This document shows positions 53,569 through 63,445 of a stretch of 64,000 nt of DNA, one piece after another. How positions within the stretch are numbered: position 1 is the first letter of the stretch; each line of letters starts with the position of its first letter. Made by a program: the position numbers and the translations under genes. This stretch comes from Mesorhizobium sp. WSM3626 (GTDB lineage: Bacteria; Pseudomonadota; Alphaproteobacteria; Rhizobiales; Rhizobiaceae), in NCBI RefSeq assembly GCF_000513935.1, contig NZ_AZUY01000016.1, positions 1 through 64,000 on the forward strand. The letters are read 5' to 3'. The notes beneath the pieces are model-generated. The model saw nothing but the letters and a program-made list of their open reading frames with translations, was not told where the DNA came from and made no database searches.

Positions 53569-55161
53569 TCAGTGCCCGCCGCCGCCACCACCGGGCGCGC
53601 CCGGCTTCCTGATCAGCATGGTGAAGAAGCCCAGCGTCCCGAACAGTACGGTCAGCAGATAGAACACATCCATGAAGGACAGCAGCGCCGCCTGCTGGTG
53701 GACCATGCCCGACAGCTTGGAGATCGCCGCACTTGTGGCGTCCAGGCCGGTGGTCTGCTCGAAATTGAGCGTCATGTTCTGCAGCTTGGTCTGCGCGGCG
53801 GCACTGCCCCACTGCACATGCTCGGAGAGCCGGGCATAGTGGAAGGCATTGCGATCGATCAGCACGGTGTTGATGAGGGCAAGGCCGACGGCGCCGCCAA
53901 GGTTGCGGGTGAGGTTGAACAGTCCGGACGCGTTCTTCAACCGGTCCGGCGGCAAGGTGCCGAGCGCGATATTGTTGATCGGCACCATGCACAGCATCAT
54001 CGAGCAGCCGCGCAGGATCTGCGGGATGAGCAGCTCGTAAAAGTCCCAGTCGGCGGTCAGATGCGTCATCCACCAAGTGCCGGTGGCGAAGCCGAACAGG
54101 CCGATCATCATCATCAGCCGCAGATCCATCTTGCTCGACAGGATGCCGGAGATGGGCGCGGTGAAGAACATGGCCAGGCCGCTGACGAACAGCGCTTCGC
54201 CGATCATCATCGAATCGTAGCCGCGGATGCGTCCGAGGAAGACCGGGTAGAGATAGGTCAGGCCATAGAGGCCGATGCCGATGACGAAGGAAAACAGCGA
54301 GCCGAAGGCGAAATTGATGTTGCTGAACGCCTTGAGGTCGACGATCGGCTCCTCGGCCGTGAAGACACGCCAGAAAAAGATCACCGCGCCGATGGTCATG
54401 ACGATGGCGCATATGAACACGGCCTGGTCCTGCAGCCAGTCGTTGTTCGGACCCTCCTCGAGCACATATTCCATGCAGCCGAGGAAGGCGGCCATGCCGG
54501 CGAGGCCCCACCAGTCGAACTTCGAGAACAGCTTGAGATTGGGCTTGTCGAAATCGATCAGCGACCAGGCCGCGGTCGCCACCAGAATGCCCGGTACGAC
54601 ATTGACCAGGAACAGCCAGTGCCATGAAAAGGCGTGGCTGATATAGCCGCCGACGGTCGGGCCGATGGTCGGCGCCAGTGTCGCCACCAGGCCGATCATC
54701 GGCGAGACGATGGCGCGGCGCGAGGGCGGGAAGATGGTGAAGGCGGCCGCGAAGACACTCGGGATCATGCCGCCGCCGATGAAACCCTGCACGGCGCGGT
54801 AGACGATCATCTGGTCGATGTTGGTGGCGGTCGCGGCAAGGGCGCTGGCCGCGGTGAAGCCGGCGGCCGCGACGGTGAACAGCACGCGCGTCGACAGCAT
54901 CCGGCTGAGGAAGCCCGACAGCGGGATCATGACCACCTCGGCGATCAAATAGGCCGTCTGCACCCACGGGATCTCGTCGGAGCTGGCGCTGAGGCCGGCC
55001 TGGATCTCGGCCAGCGAGGCCGAGACGATCTGGATGTCCAGGATCGCCATGAACATGCCGAACACCATCGCCAGGAAGGCGATGACGCGTCGGGTCGAGA
55101 TGGTGTCGGGCGCTGCCGGTATCGCCGGCGGCGATCCTGCGGTGATGGTTGCGGTTGCCAT
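53569..55161 (-). CDS. MFS multidrug transporter, DHA2 (EmrB/QacA) family
   Basis: 530 residues with 14 helices. Landmarks: motif around FLAMVFGMFMAILDIQIVSA (helix 1, with the DHA2 Asp), VQTAYLIAEVVMIPLSGFLS, RAVQGFIGGGMIPSVFAAAF and the motif C-like GLVATLAPTIGPTVGGYISH. It works as the inner-membrane part of a tripartite pump with the EmrA-like protein encoded upstream. The His/Gly-rich tail GAPGGGGGGH is unusual. Confidence 0.93.
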   Translation of the reverse strand: MATATITAGSPPAIPAAPDTISTRRVIAFLAMVFGMFMAILDIQIVSASLAEIQAGLSASSDEIPWVQTAYLIAEVVMIPLSGFLSRMLSTRVLFTVAAAGFTAASALAATATNIDQMIVYRAVQGFIGGGMIPSVFAAAFTIFPPSRRAIVSPMIGLVATLAPTIGPTVGGYISHAFSWHWLFLVNVVPGILVATAAWSLIDFDKPNLKLFSKFDWWGLAGMAAFLGCMEYVLEEGPNNDWLQDQAVFICAIVMTIGAVIFFWRVFTAEEPIVDLKAFSNINFAFGSLFSFVIGIGLYGLTYLYPVFLGRIRGYDSMMIGEALFVSGLAMFFTAPISGILSSKMDLRLMMMIGLFGFATGTWWMTHLTADWDFYELLIPQILRGCSMMLCMVPINNIALGTLPPDRLKNASGLFNLTRNLGGAVGLALINTVLIDRNAFHYARLSEHVQWGSAAAQTKLQNMTLNFEQTTGLDATSAAISKLSGMVHQQAALLSFMDVFYLLTVLFGTLGFFTMLIRKPGAPGGGGGGH

Positions 55162-55235
55162 GTCCTGAGCCTCCTTGAGGCAGGCCGGACGGCTCGGTGC
55201 TTCAATCGGCCACCAAGCCGCCCTCCGAAAAGCGA

Positions 55236-56426
55236 TTAGTTACTTGTCGCGGCAGGCGCGGTGCGGCTGTCGACGGCGACGACGACGCTCAAGCCGGCAC
55301 GCAGCTTGCCGGTTTTCAGCGCGTCGGCCGGCACCTCGATGCGGACCGGCACGCGCTGCACCACCTTGGTGAAGTTGCCGGTGGCGTTTTCCGGCGGCAG
55401 CAGCGAGAACACCGCGCCTGACGCCGGCGCCAGCGAGGAGACGGTCCCCTGGATGGGGTGGCCGTCGATGGCGTCGACCGCGATGTTGACCTTTTCGCCA
55501 GGCACGAGCCGGGCAAGCTGCGTCTCCTTGAAATTGGCGACGATATAGAGCTTGTCCATAGGCACGACCACGGCGAGCTTCTGGCCGGGGCTGACCAGAT
55601 CGCCTTGTTCGACGGAGCGGTTGCCGACGACGCCGTCATAAGGCGCCTTGAGCACGGTGAAGGAGAGATCGCGCGCGGCCTTGTCGCGGCCGAGCTGCAG
55701 CGATGCCAGTGTGCTGGCGGATTCTGCGCGCTGCGCCTCGAGCACGCCGATATTGGCTTGCGCGGCGGCGATCTGCGCATCGGCGCCGACGAGCGCGGCC
55801 TTGGCCTGGTCGAGCGCGGTCTGGGCGTCGTCCAGCTGTGCCTGCGTGCCGACATGCGTCTTGACCAGTTGCGCGGCGCGCTGCTGGGCACGGCCGGCAT
55901 TGTCGGCGGCGGCCTGGTCGGCGACCTTCTGCGCCTGCGCCTGCTGCAGGGAGGCCTGCGCGGCCTTGGTCTGCGCGTCGATGCGGTCGAGCGTCTTGGC
56001 CAGTGTGGCGATCTGCGCCTCGGCCTGGGCAACGGCGATCTTGTAATCGCCGGCATCGATCGTCAGCAGCGGATCGCCTGCCTTGACCTGCTGGTTTTCG
56101 CTGACCAGGATCTGATCGACATAGCCGGAAATTTTTGGCGAGACGAACGACATGTCGGCCTGGACATAAGCATCGTCCGTCGAGATCATGAAGCGGCCCG
56201 TGGTCCAGTAATCATAGCCGTACCAGGCGCCGCCGCTCAAAAGGGCAAGGCCGATGATCGGCAGCAGGAAGGAACGCACCGAGCGCTTCTTCTTGGCCGG
56301 AGCTTCAGCCTCCGGCGGCGGTGCGACAGCCGGCTGGACATGCACATCGGGCGCTTCCGTCGCCGGGGCGACCTTGGCATTGGGAAAAGGGCGGACTTCG
56401 GCGGTGGCAGGCGTGTTCGAGGACAT
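55236..56426 (-). CDS. HlyD/EmrA-type membrane fusion protein
   Basis: 396 residues. One N-terminal anchor (SFLLPIIGLALLSGGAWYGY), a lipoyl half near residue 95 (DAYVQADMSFVSPKISGYVD), a long hairpin of coiled coils (residues 130-230) and the second lipoyl half with VLKAPYDGVVGNRSVEQGDL. It links the MFS pump to an outer-membrane channel not encoded here. First gene of the operon, divergent from its TetR regulator. Confidence 0.93.
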   Translation of the reverse strand: MSSNTPATAEVRPFPNAKVAPATEAPDVHVQPAVAPPPEAEAPAKKKRSVRSFLLPIIGLALLSGGAWYGYDYWTTGRFMISTDDAYVQADMSFVSPKISGYVDQILVSENQQVKAGDPLLTIDAGDYKIAVAQAEAQIATLAKTLDRIDAQTKAAQASLQQAQAQKVADQAAADNAGRAQQRAAQLVKTHVGTQAQLDDAQTALDQAKAALVGADAQIAAAQANIGVLEAQRAESASTLASLQLGRDKAARDLSFTVLKAPYDGVVGNRSVEQGDLVSPGQKLAVVVPMDKLYIVANFKETQLARLVPGEKVNIAVDAIDGHPIQGTVSSLAPASGAVFSLLPPENATGNFTKVVQRVPVRIEVPADALKTGKLRAGLSVVVAVDSRTAPAATSN

Positions 56427-56451
56427 GACATCTCTCTAATGTTATAATACT

Positions 56452-56465
56452 GAACCGTTCGGTTC
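56452..56465. promoter_or_regulatory. TetR operator 1
   Basis: GAACCG-TT-CGGTTC, a palindrome 25 bases before the fusion-protein start. It shares GAACC-N4-GGTTC with the second site. Confidence 0.7.
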
Positions 56466-56513
56466 GATCTGGCCGTTGACATAGCGCGTAAAGAGGACCA
56501 TATCAAGAGGAAA

Positions 56514-56531
56514 TCGAACCGGGTGGTTCGA
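56514..56531. promoter_or_regulatory. TetR operator 2
   Basis: TCGAACC-GGGT-GGTTCGA, perfect 7-bp arms, 22 bases before the TetR start. Same GAACC-N4-GGTTC core as operator 1; autoregulation plus efflux repression is expected. Confidence 0.7.
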
Positions 56532-56553
56532 ATTATTTCGAGGTGCGATTTAT

Positions 56554-57273
56554 ATGGGTGAGACTGTGGGCAACGCTGAGACCGATCCGTGCGAAGACCT
56601 GCTGGAAGGTCTGCGCCGCGGCCGGCCGGCGGCTGGACAGGACCCGGTCAAGCGCAGCCAGATCATCGACGGCGCCCGTCGTGTCTTCATTGAAAAGGGC
56701 TTCGAGGCCGCCTCGATGAACGACATCACGCGCGAGGCTGGCGTCTCCAAGGGCACCATCTATGTCTACTTCGCCAACAAGGAAGAGCTGTTCGAGGCGC
56801 TGATCGAGGAAGAGCGCGGCACCATCTTCAAGAATATGTACGACATGCTCGACCGCGCCGACGACCTGCGCCAGACGCTGATCAAGTTCGGCAAAGTGCT
56901 GTCCATGAAGATCACCTCCGCCAGGGTCATCCAGGCGCAGCGTACGGTTATCGGCGCCTCCGACAGGATACCGGACATGGGCGCGCGTTTTTACGAACGC
57001 GGGCCCAAGCGCGGCCATGACAAGGTCGTGACCTTCCTCAATGCCGCCATCGAACGCGGCCTGCTCGAGATCGAAGATGTCGATCTCGCCGCCTATCAGT
57101 TCACCGAATTGTGCCTGGCCGGTCTTTTCCGGCAGTGCATCTTCGCCTACCGCACGAAGGCCCCGACCCAGGACGAGATCGACCACATCGTCAGGTCGGG
57201 CGTCGACATGTTCCTGAAAGCCTACGGCACCGAAAGGCTGGCAGAGGGAGAAAAGACCTTACGTTCATCCTGA
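56554..57273 (+). CDS. TetR/AcrR family transcriptional regulator
   Basis: 239 residues. An extended N-terminus (30 residues) precedes the HTH: RSQIIDGARRVFIEKGFEAA, MNDITREAGVSKGTIYVYFA, NKEELFEALIEEERGTIF. The rest is the ligand domain with a TetR_C_7-like (AefR) region. It represses the divergent emrAB-type genes; two palindromes lie between. GAGGTG lies eight bases before the ATG. Confidence 0.94.
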   Translation: MGETVGNAETDPCEDLLEGLRRGRPAAGQDPVKRSQIIDGARRVFIEKGFEAASMNDITREAGVSKGTIYVYFANKEELFEALIEEERGTIFKNMYDMLDRADDLRQTLIKFGKVLSMKITSARVIQAQRTVIGASDRIPDMGARFYERGPKRGHDKVVTFLNAAIERGLLEIEDVDLAAYQFTELCLAGLFRQCIFAYRTKAPTQDEIDHIVRSGVDMFLKAYGTERLAEGEKTLRSS

Positions 57274-57413
57274 CAGGACTATCCGAAACGGCCGTCCATT
57301 TTTTTGCGGAGGCCGGCTTGACCTCAAGGCGCTGAGCGTCGACGTCTGGATCTGGGTAGAACCGATCATTCCGCGGGAATGGTTCTCGTTCGCGAGTGTG
57401 AAGGCAGATCGGG

Positions 57414-58226
57414 ATGGGCGTTCCGAAGCTCCAGAATGAGATGCGGCGCATCGTGGCGGACTTCAACGCCGGTCGCCACGAGCAGGCACGGCTGCTTTGC
57501 GAGGAGGCTCTTCGCCAGGCGGCGGACGATCCTGCCCTCAACCACCTCATGGCCGCCGTTCTTTTCGCCAAGGGAGAGATTTCGGGAGCCCGCGCCCATA
57601 TTCAGGCAAGTCTGGCGATCCGGGCTGACAACGCATCCGCTCAATTGCTCGCCGGCCGCTTGGCGCGGGCGGCACGGGACCTCGACCAAGCGCTGTTCCA
57701 TTTCTCACGCGCGGCCGAATTGGCGCCTGGCGCCGCTGTGCTCATCGAGCAGGCGCGGACACTTGATGAGGCGGGCGACCGGGCCCAGGCGCTCGAGGCA
57801 TGGCGGCAGGTGATACTTGCCGATCCCTTGTCGGCGGAGGCGGCAGCGCGTTTGGGCCGCATGCTGTTCGAGGACGGAATGCCCGCCGATGCGGCACCTT
57901 TGCTGGAGCGGGCTGTAAAGGGAGACGCGCCTGCATCGGCGTGGTTCGATCTCGCCCTTGTCAGGCAGGATCTGCATGATCATGTGGGGGCAGCGGCCGC
58001 CTATCGCAAAGTGATGGAGATACGCCCCGACAACGCCGAGGCGACGGTCAATCTAGGGGTAGTGCTTCAGGAAGCGGGCGACATGGACGCCGCGATCGAG
58101 GCCTATCGAACGGCCTACAAGCAGCGCGCCACAACCTTCGGCATCATCGCGATGGCCCTGACGTCAGCGCCGCACGGCAAGCTTTGGATCGATCGCGAAA
58201 CGTTGAAGGGCCTGCTTGGAGGTTAG
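57414..58226 (+). CDS. Tetratricopeptide repeat protein
   Basis: 270 residues, about six TPR units between residues 15 and 240 (ALRQAADDPALNHLMAAVLF, ALEAWRQVILADPLSAEAAA, AYRKVMEIRPDNAEATVNLG). No signal peptide or enzymatic domain. Protein-interaction role, partner unknown. Its last four bases overlap the convergent uncharacterised gene at 58223. Confidence 0.87.
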   Translation: MGVPKLQNEMRRIVADFNAGRHEQARLLCEEALRQAADDPALNHLMAAVLFAKGEISGARAHIQASLAIRADNASAQLLAGRLARAARDLDQALFHFSRAAELAPGAAVLIEQARTLDEAGDRAQALEAWRQVILADPLSAEAAARLGRMLFEDGMPADAAPLLERAVKGDAPASAWFDLALVRQDLHDHVGAAAAYRKVMEIRPDNAEATVNLGVVLQEAGDMDAAIEAYRTAYKQRATTFGIIAMALTSAPHGKLWIDRETLKGLLGG

Positions 58227-58924
58227 CGGGCGCGCTTTACGCGAAACTGCTTCCGGTAGACGCCGGGTTCGGCAAGAACATCGGCGACGGTTTTTTCATA
58301 GGAGGCCTTGCGCACGGCATCGAAGCTTTCGAAGACAAGTTCGGGCGCGGCGCGCGGCACGGGAAAGCATTGCGCAACCGGTGTGCCCTTCGCCAGCACG
58401 CCGGAGAAACCCTGGTCGGTCCAAACCGCCGGGAAATTGATGCCGGCGTCCTGGAAGTGATCTGAATCGACGACACCAGTCACCAGGCGGAAAGGAAGAT
58501 CATCGCGGTTGACCGGATGGGTGGCGAAGAGGGACCAGCCTTCCTCCAGCTCGATCGTCCAGAAACTGTTGAATTTTATGGCCGCCAGCCCATTCGATAA
58601 CGGTGCGCCGGCGAGCTGTTCGGCGACATGGAAGCTGAGCGGCGAACGCGGGTGGCCCTTCGTTGACGGCTCGGCGATGTCCCACCGCCATTCGAAGGCC
58701 CCGTTCTCAACGGTCACGTCGCATGGCAGCAGGATCATGAAGCCATGCGTCATGGCATCGACGAAGGGCGGACACTGTTTTACCGTCCTGATCTCTCGCC
58801 CATGGATTTCCGAATAGGCTTTCGGAGGCATCTTGCGGAGCCAGTCGGGCAGGACGCCGCGCGCGGGAACCGGCCGGGGCAGCATTTCGGCAAGCGCGGG
58901 ATCACAACGAAAAACGATACGCAT
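58223..58924 (-). CDS. Uncharacterised protein (possible DUF6065)
   Basis: 233 residues starting MRIVFRCDPALAEMLPRPVP. Segments such as GVLPDWLRKMPPKAYSEIHG, RTVKQCPPFVDAMTHGFMIL and INFPAVWTDQGFSGVLAKGT look like a soluble enzyme or binding protein with no signal peptide. I have only a weak impression of DUF6065. GAGGGCAACCGG before the ATG at 58924 decides the start. Role unknown; same strand as engB, 71 nt downstream of it. Confidence 0.72.
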   Translation of the reverse strand: MRIVFRCDPALAEMLPRPVPARGVLPDWLRKMPPKAYSEIHGREIRTVKQCPPFVDAMTHGFMILLPCDVTVENGAFEWRWDIAEPSTKGHPRSPLSFHVAEQLAGAPLSNGLAAIKFNSFWTIELEEGWSLFATHPVNRDDLPFRLVTGVVDSDHFQDAGINFPAVWTDQGFSGVLAKGTPVAQCFPVPRAAPELVFESFDAVRKASYEKTVADVLAEPGVYRKQFRVKRAR

Positions 58925-58995
58925 CCGGTTGCCCTCGAACGGCATTGCGATGTTGACGGATTGCCAGGGCGCGGTCAACGGATCGCGCAGGACGA

Positions 58996-59655
58996 CTAGC
59001 CGCCATTGGCCGCAAGCACGATCGCGGCCTGCAGTTCCTCGAGGCCTTCGCCTTTTTCCGATGAGGTCGCCAGCACGAATGGAAACGCCGCCGGCCGCTT
59101 CTTGATCTTGGCCAGCGTCTCCTCGATCAGCCGCGGCACGCCGGCGGCCTTGATCTTGTCGGTCTTGGTCAGCACGATCTGGTAGGACACCGCCGCCTTG
59201 TCGAGCAGCGACAGCACCTCGTCGTCCTTGGCCTTGATGCCGTGGCGGGCATCGATCAGCACGTAGACCCGCTTCAGCGTGACCCGGCCCTTGAGATAAT
59301 CGAAGACCAGCTTCGTCCACTCGTCGACCTTCTCCTTGGGCGCCGTGGCGTAGCCGTAGCCCGGCATGTCGACCAGCGCCATTGGCGGCAGGTCGGCGCC
59401 CTCGCCGGAAAACCCGTCCGGCACGAAATAGTTGAGCTCCTGCGTGCGCCCTGGCGTGTTGGAGGTGCGCGCCAGCCCCTTCTGGTTGACCAGGGCATTG
59501 ATCAGCGACGACTTGCCGACATTGGAGCGGCCGGCAAAGGCGATTTCGGGCGGCCCTTCCGGCGGCAGGAACTTCATGGCCGGCACACCACGGATGAAGA
59601 TCCACCCGCGCGTGAACAGGTCGGTGCCGATCGCGGTGCTGTTGGGAACGTTCAA
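58996..59655 (-). CDS. engB: Ribosome biogenesis GTPase YsxC/EngB
   Basis: 219 residues. GTPase motifs: G1 [18 protein letters not shown] near residue 42, G3 [16 protein letters not shown] near residue 93, G4 [11 protein letters not shown] near residue 158, G5 ATSSEKGEG. It assists 50S subunit assembly. The TTG at 59655 overlaps the upstream acetyltransferase stop and follows GGAGGCAGCAGC; no suitable ATG exists before residue 35. Confidence 0.94.
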   Translation of the reverse strand: MNVPNSTAIGTDLFTRGWIFIRGVPAMKFLPPEGPPEIAFAGRSNVGKSSLINALVNQKGLARTSNTPGRTQELNYFVPDGFSGEGADLPPMALVDMPGYGYATAPKEKVDEWTKLVFDYLKGRVTLKRVYVLIDARHGIKAKDDEVLSLLDKAAVSYQIVLTKTDKIKAAGVPRLIEETLAKIKKRPAAFPFVLATSSEKGEGLEELQAAIVLAANGG

Positions 59656-60290
59656 GCTGCTGCCTCCAGAAGAGAGATATCGGCGCCCCTGATAGCGTCG
59701 AGGTTGCGGCCGACCTTGTCCACCGGCCAATCCCACCATGCCACCGCCAGCAGCCGCCGGATCGTCCTGTCGTCGAAACGCATCTTGACCACTTTCGCCG
59801 CGTTGCCGGCGACGATCGCATAGGGCGGCACATCGTGCGTCACCACCGATTTGGCGGCGACGATGGCGCCATGGCCTATTTCCACGCCAGGCAGGATCAC
59901 CGCCTCCATGCCGATCCAGACATCGCTGCCGACCACGGTATCGCCGCGCACTTCCTTCGACCAGGTCGCCGGGTCAAAACCGTTTTCCCAGCCATGACCG
60001 AAAATGTTGAACGGATAGGTCGAAAAGCCGGACATGGCGTGGTTGGCGCCGTTCATGATGAAGCGTGCGCCTTCGGCGATGGCGCAGAACTTGCCGATGA
60101 TGAGCTTGTCGCCGATGAAGGTATAGTGATGCAGCACGCATTTTTCGGCGAATTTGTCCGGCCCGTCCGGGTCGTCATAATAGGTGAAGTCGCCGATCTC
60201 GATATTCGGCGCTGTCACCAACGGTTTCAGGAAGCCGACGCGCGTGTGCATCGGGATCGGGTGCTTGATGCCGGGGTTGGGTCCGTTCAT
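59652..60290 (-). CDS. CatB/Vat-type O-acetyltransferase
   Basis: 212 residues, left-handed beta-helix xenobiotic acetyltransferase. Landmarks: [20 protein letters not shown] at residue 28, the active-site His in [20 protein letters not shown] near residue 82, and [20 protein letters not shown]. Relatives acetylate chloramphenicol or streptogramin A, but chromosomal copies like this usually have unknown natural substrates. Coupled to engB by a 4-nt overlap. Confidence 0.9.
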   Translation of the reverse strand: MNGPNPGIKHPIPMHTRVGFLKPLVTAPNIEIGDFTYYDDPDGPDKFAEKCVLHHYTFIGDKLIIGKFCAIAEGARFIMNGANHAMSGFSTYPFNIFGHGWENGFDPATWSKEVRGDTVVGSDVWIGMEAVILPGVEIGHGAIVAAKSVVTHDVPPYAIVAGNAAKVVKMRFDDRTIRRLLAVAWWDWPVDKVGRNLDAIRGADISLLEAAA

Positions 60291-60645
60291 GTGGGTTCGT
60301 CCGGGAACTGGCAGACAGACGCATCCGTAACCGGAGGCGCCTGCTCAAAATAGCGTGATCCGCCCTATAGCACCAATCGGCCGGGGAGCGAGTCTTCCGT
60401 GGCGGACAAGCTGATTTGTCGCCGCGGCGGATCACGATCGGGTTGGACAGCGCGCCTGTAGAAACCACTGCCCTGATAGACCTGAACGTTCGACGCTCCG
60501 GGCGGCAGCACGAAGGTGTGAGGGACGACAGGACCCCGGCCTCGCCGATAGGGCTTCCCAAGAAACATGGCACCCGTCATGAGGCGGGGATGGCGGACCG
60601 AGAAAGCCCCAACGACCCGCCAGCGCCCCTTTTCGCCGGAAGCCG
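60291..60645. other. Intergenic region without a supported gene
   Basis: 355 bases between the CatB-like and fasciclin genes. A 71-codon frame on the minus strand ending at 60365 and an overlapping plus-strand frame both lack a Shine-Dalgarno and family features. I see no terminator or operator I would defend. Confidence 0.5.
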
Positions 60646-61206
60646 CTACTTCGGCAACAGGACCTTGTTGACGACGTGGATGACGCCGTTCGACTGGTTT
60701 ACGTCGGGGATCGTCACCTTCGCCTCGCCGCCGGACTCGTCCATGATGTAGAGCTTGCCTTTCTTGATCTCGGCGGTGAGCGTGTCGCCCGAGACGGTCT
60801 TCATCTCGTATTTGCCGCCCATCGCCTTGGCCTTCTCCATCATCTCGGCGCCTGAAATCTTGCCGGCCACGACATGCGCGGTCAGCACCTTGGTGAGCTT
60901 GTCCTTGTTCTCGGGCTTGAGCAGCGTGTCGACCGTGCCGCTCGGCAGTGCCGAGAAGGCTTCGTTGGTCGGGGCAAAGACGGTGAAGGGGCCAGCGCCC
61001 TGCAGCGTGTCGACCAGGCCGGCCGCTTTGACGGCGGCGACCAGCGTCGTGTGGTCCTTCGACTTGACCGCGTTCTCGACGATGTTCTTGGTGGCGTACA
61101 TCGGCGCGCCGCCGACATTCGGGTTCTTGGCATAGGCGGGAGCGGAAATCGCCATGCCGGCGACGAGGGCTGATATGGCGATGGTCCTGAATGTGGGCAA
61201 GCGCAT
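60646..61206 (-). CDS. Fasciclin domain protein, secreted
   Basis: 186 residues. Signal peptide MRLPTFRTIAISALVAGMAI ending APAYA before KNPN; then one FAS1 domain with the H1 box GAGPFTVFAPTNEAFSALPS near residue 80 and the H2 box VIHVVNKVLLPK at the C-terminus. Periplasmic or extracellular adhesion-type protein; rhizobial homologs (Nex18-like) are linked to symbiosis or stress. GGAGGAAGACCAC precedes the ATG. Confidence 0.93.
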   Translation of the reverse strand: MRLPTFRTIAISALVAGMAISAPAYAKNPNVGGAPMYATKNIVENAVKSKDHTTLVAAVKAAGLVDTLQGAGPFTVFAPTNEAFSALPSGTVDTLLKPENKDKLTKVLTAHVVAGKISGAEMMEKAKAMGGKYEMKTVSGDTLTAEIKKGKLYIMDESGGEAKVTIPDVNQSNGVIHVVNKVLLPK

Positions 61207-61421
61207 GTGGTCTTCCTCCGGGTGAGGGCTGATCGGAATTGATAGCCTTTGGAAACGCACAAGCAGTCACGCCGCGCGAGCGCTTTCAGTTTCGCCGATC
61301 ACGGGAACGTGAACGGATGCCCGCCCCAGAGAAAAAGCCCGGACGAGCCAGGCGCTTTCGACAGGCCGTGCGGTTGAGGACAGTCTGACCCGCCAATGCA
61401 CCGTCATCGAGTTCCGGACAT

Positions 61422-63389
61422 TCAGATGCCGAACGGAAATGTATCCGGTACCTTGCCGGTGCTGTCGGCCGACATTGTGAGCGGCGTAACAGCGGACGTT
61501 CGATCGAACCAGACGAAGGCGTCGAACTGGCGGGAGACGGACGAGTCCATGTAATGGCTGAGCCGTTCGGTCTCCGGCCGGTAGATGACGCCGATATAGC
61601 GTTCCGGCCTCGGCGCCGCCAGATCGTCGCCGAGCTGGCCATGGCGCCCAAAATCCAGCAGGAACGATGGTTTGCCGCTGTCGTGACACAGTCGCTCGAA
61701 GCTGTTCGGCAGCGAAGGATTCACGTCCTTCACCTCCATCTCACCGTCCCAATCCGAGGCACAGGCGACAGTACCGGTATCTGTTCCGAAACCGATCAGC
61801 GCCGTCCGCGCACCGAAGCGTTCCCGGCAGAGCTGGCCGATGTTCAACTCGTCGCGGACGGTACCCATGACGGTATGCCGCGCGTCGCCGATATGCGAGT
61901 TATGCGCCCACACCACGGCCTTCGAATCCGGTCCATGCGCTTCGAGAAGCTGATCGAGTGTCTCGAACATGTGCCGATCGCGGAGATTCCAGGTCTCGGC
62001 GCCGCCATAATACATTACGCGGTAGTACCGCTCAGCCGATGCGACCAGACGTGCACTCTGTTTGGCGTCGAGGAGAGCGCCGTCGCCTTCGGCCATGGAT
62101 CGCTCGAACAGATCCATGCACTGTCGCACCACGGCCTCTTCGCAGGTTCTGTAGCCCGACCGCAGCGCCGCGCGCCCGTAGGTGGTGGGCTCGTTCTGCC
62201 AGGGCATCAGACAGCCATAGCGCTCACGCGCGACGGCGGCCGCTTCGGCATCGACCTTGTCTAGATAGGCAAGCACCGTGGCGATCGAGCCGCTCATATT
62301 GTAGAGATCGAGTCCGTAGAAGCCTGCCTTCGCGTGATCGGGCACGTCCCGATTGTACTCATGGAGCCAGCCGACGAATTCGGACACCTCGGTGTTGCGC
62401 CACATCCAGGTCGGGAAGCGCTGGAACGGCTGCGCCTCCGACTGCCGTTCCTCTGCGCGCACATACCGGTTGATCTGTGCTGCATCCGGCCAGTCCGCCT
62501 CGACGGCCACGATGGTGAACCCGTGTCGCTGGAGGAGGCGTCGGGTGACGGCCGCGCGGGCACGATAGAATTCCGAAGTGCCGTGGCTGGCTTCCCCGAG
62601 CAGGACGACGCGCCGGCTGCCGAACCGGTCGAACATTGCGCCGAAGGCCGGATCGTCGATCGCCGGCAAATCTTCGGCCGCCCGCGCGATTTGCCGCGGC
62701 AATGGAGGAGGGCGTACCTCGCGCGCCGACGGCGCGTTTTCGTCGTGCCCGCCTTGCTCGCCGATCAGCGGCACGAACATGACGCCACCGAGGTCCTCCT
62801 CCTCGAACTTGTTTGCCGCAATCCGCGTGAGGCGAACGAGGCGCTGCGAGTAAGGGTCCTCACCGACCGGAATGATCAGCCTGCCGCCGATCTCCAACTG
62901 CTCCTGCAAGCCGAGGGGAATGGACTTGGCGGCGGCCGCGACGACGATAGCGTCGAAGGGTGCCTTATCCTGCCAGCCTTTCGTGCCGTCGCCGACCCTG
63001 ACTTCGATGTTTCGGTAACCGGCGGCATTGAGCCGCCGTTCCGCCTGTTGCGCGAGCGATCGATGCCGCTCGACGGTGAAGACGTGTTCAGCAAGTTCGG
63101 CCAGGACGGCTGCCGCGTAGCCCGAGCCGGTGCCGATTTCCAGCACGCGATCGGTCGCCTCGATCTCGGCCATCTCAGCCATTTTCGCCACGATGAAGGG
63201 TTGCGAGATCGTCTGTCCGCTGCCGATCGGCAGAGGGCTGTCCTCATAGGCGAATTCCTCAAAACCCTCATCGACGAATTGCTCCCGCGCGACCTGGCGC
63301 AACGCATTCAGAACCCGTTTGTCATGCACACCGCGGCGCGCGATGTGCGCCTCCACCATCCGATGCCTGGCGTGCTCGAAATCCAGCAT
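61422..63389 (-). CDS. Protein-L-isoaspartate O-methyltransferase fused to erythromycin-esterase domain
   Basis: 655 residues. Residues 1-210 are a PCMT: SPLPIGSGQTISQPFIVAKM near residue 52, SAM loop RVLEIGTGSGYAAAVLAEL near residue 81. Residues 230-640 are an erythromycin esterase/EreA-like domain with GEASHGTSEFYRARAAVT near residue 265 and AVEADWPDAAQINRYVR. No stop or start lies between and the linker is coherent, so the fusion looks genuine, unlike the NAT case. The ATG at 63389 follows GGAGGCTGTC. Macrolide hydrolysis is not implied. Confidence 0.9.
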   Translation of the reverse strand: MLDFEHARHRMVEAHIARRGVHDKRVLNALRQVAREQFVDEGFEEFAYEDSPLPIGSGQTISQPFIVAKMAEMAEIEATDRVLEIGTGSGYAAAVLAELAEHVFTVERHRSLAQQAERRLNAAGYRNIEVRVGDGTKGWQDKAPFDAIVVAAAAKSIPLGLQEQLEIGGRLIIPVGEDPYSQRLVRLTRIAANKFEEEDLGGVMFVPLIGEQGGHDENAPSAREVRPPPLPRQIARAAEDLPAIDDPAFGAMFDRFGSRRVVLLGEASHGTSEFYRARAAVTRRLLQRHGFTIVAVEADWPDAAQINRYVRAEERQSEAQPFQRFPTWMWRNTEVSEFVGWLHEYNRDVPDHAKAGFYGLDLYNMSGSIATVLAYLDKVDAEAAAVARERYGCLMPWQNEPTTYGRAALRSGYRTCEEAVVRQCMDLFERSMAEGDGALLDAKQSARLVASAERYYRVMYYGGAETWNLRDRHMFETLDQLLEAHGPDSKAVVWAHNSHIGDARHTVMGTVRDELNIGQLCRERFGARTALIGFGTDTGTVACASDWDGEMEVKDVNPSLPNSFERLCHDSGKPSFLLDFGRHGQLGDDLAAPRPERYIGVIYRPETERLSHYMDSSVSRQFDAFVWFDRTSAVTPLTMSADSTGKVPDTFPFGI

Positions 63390-63445
63390 GACAGCCTCCA
63401 ATCAGGGCGATCCTCTGCACGTTCGACGCCGGTCGTGCCAGGCTC

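Noticed and set aside
60365-60577. 71-codon frame in the gap before the fasciclin gene
   Set aside because: No ribosome-binding site, no recognisable family, and arginine/proline-rich composition typical of shadow frames.
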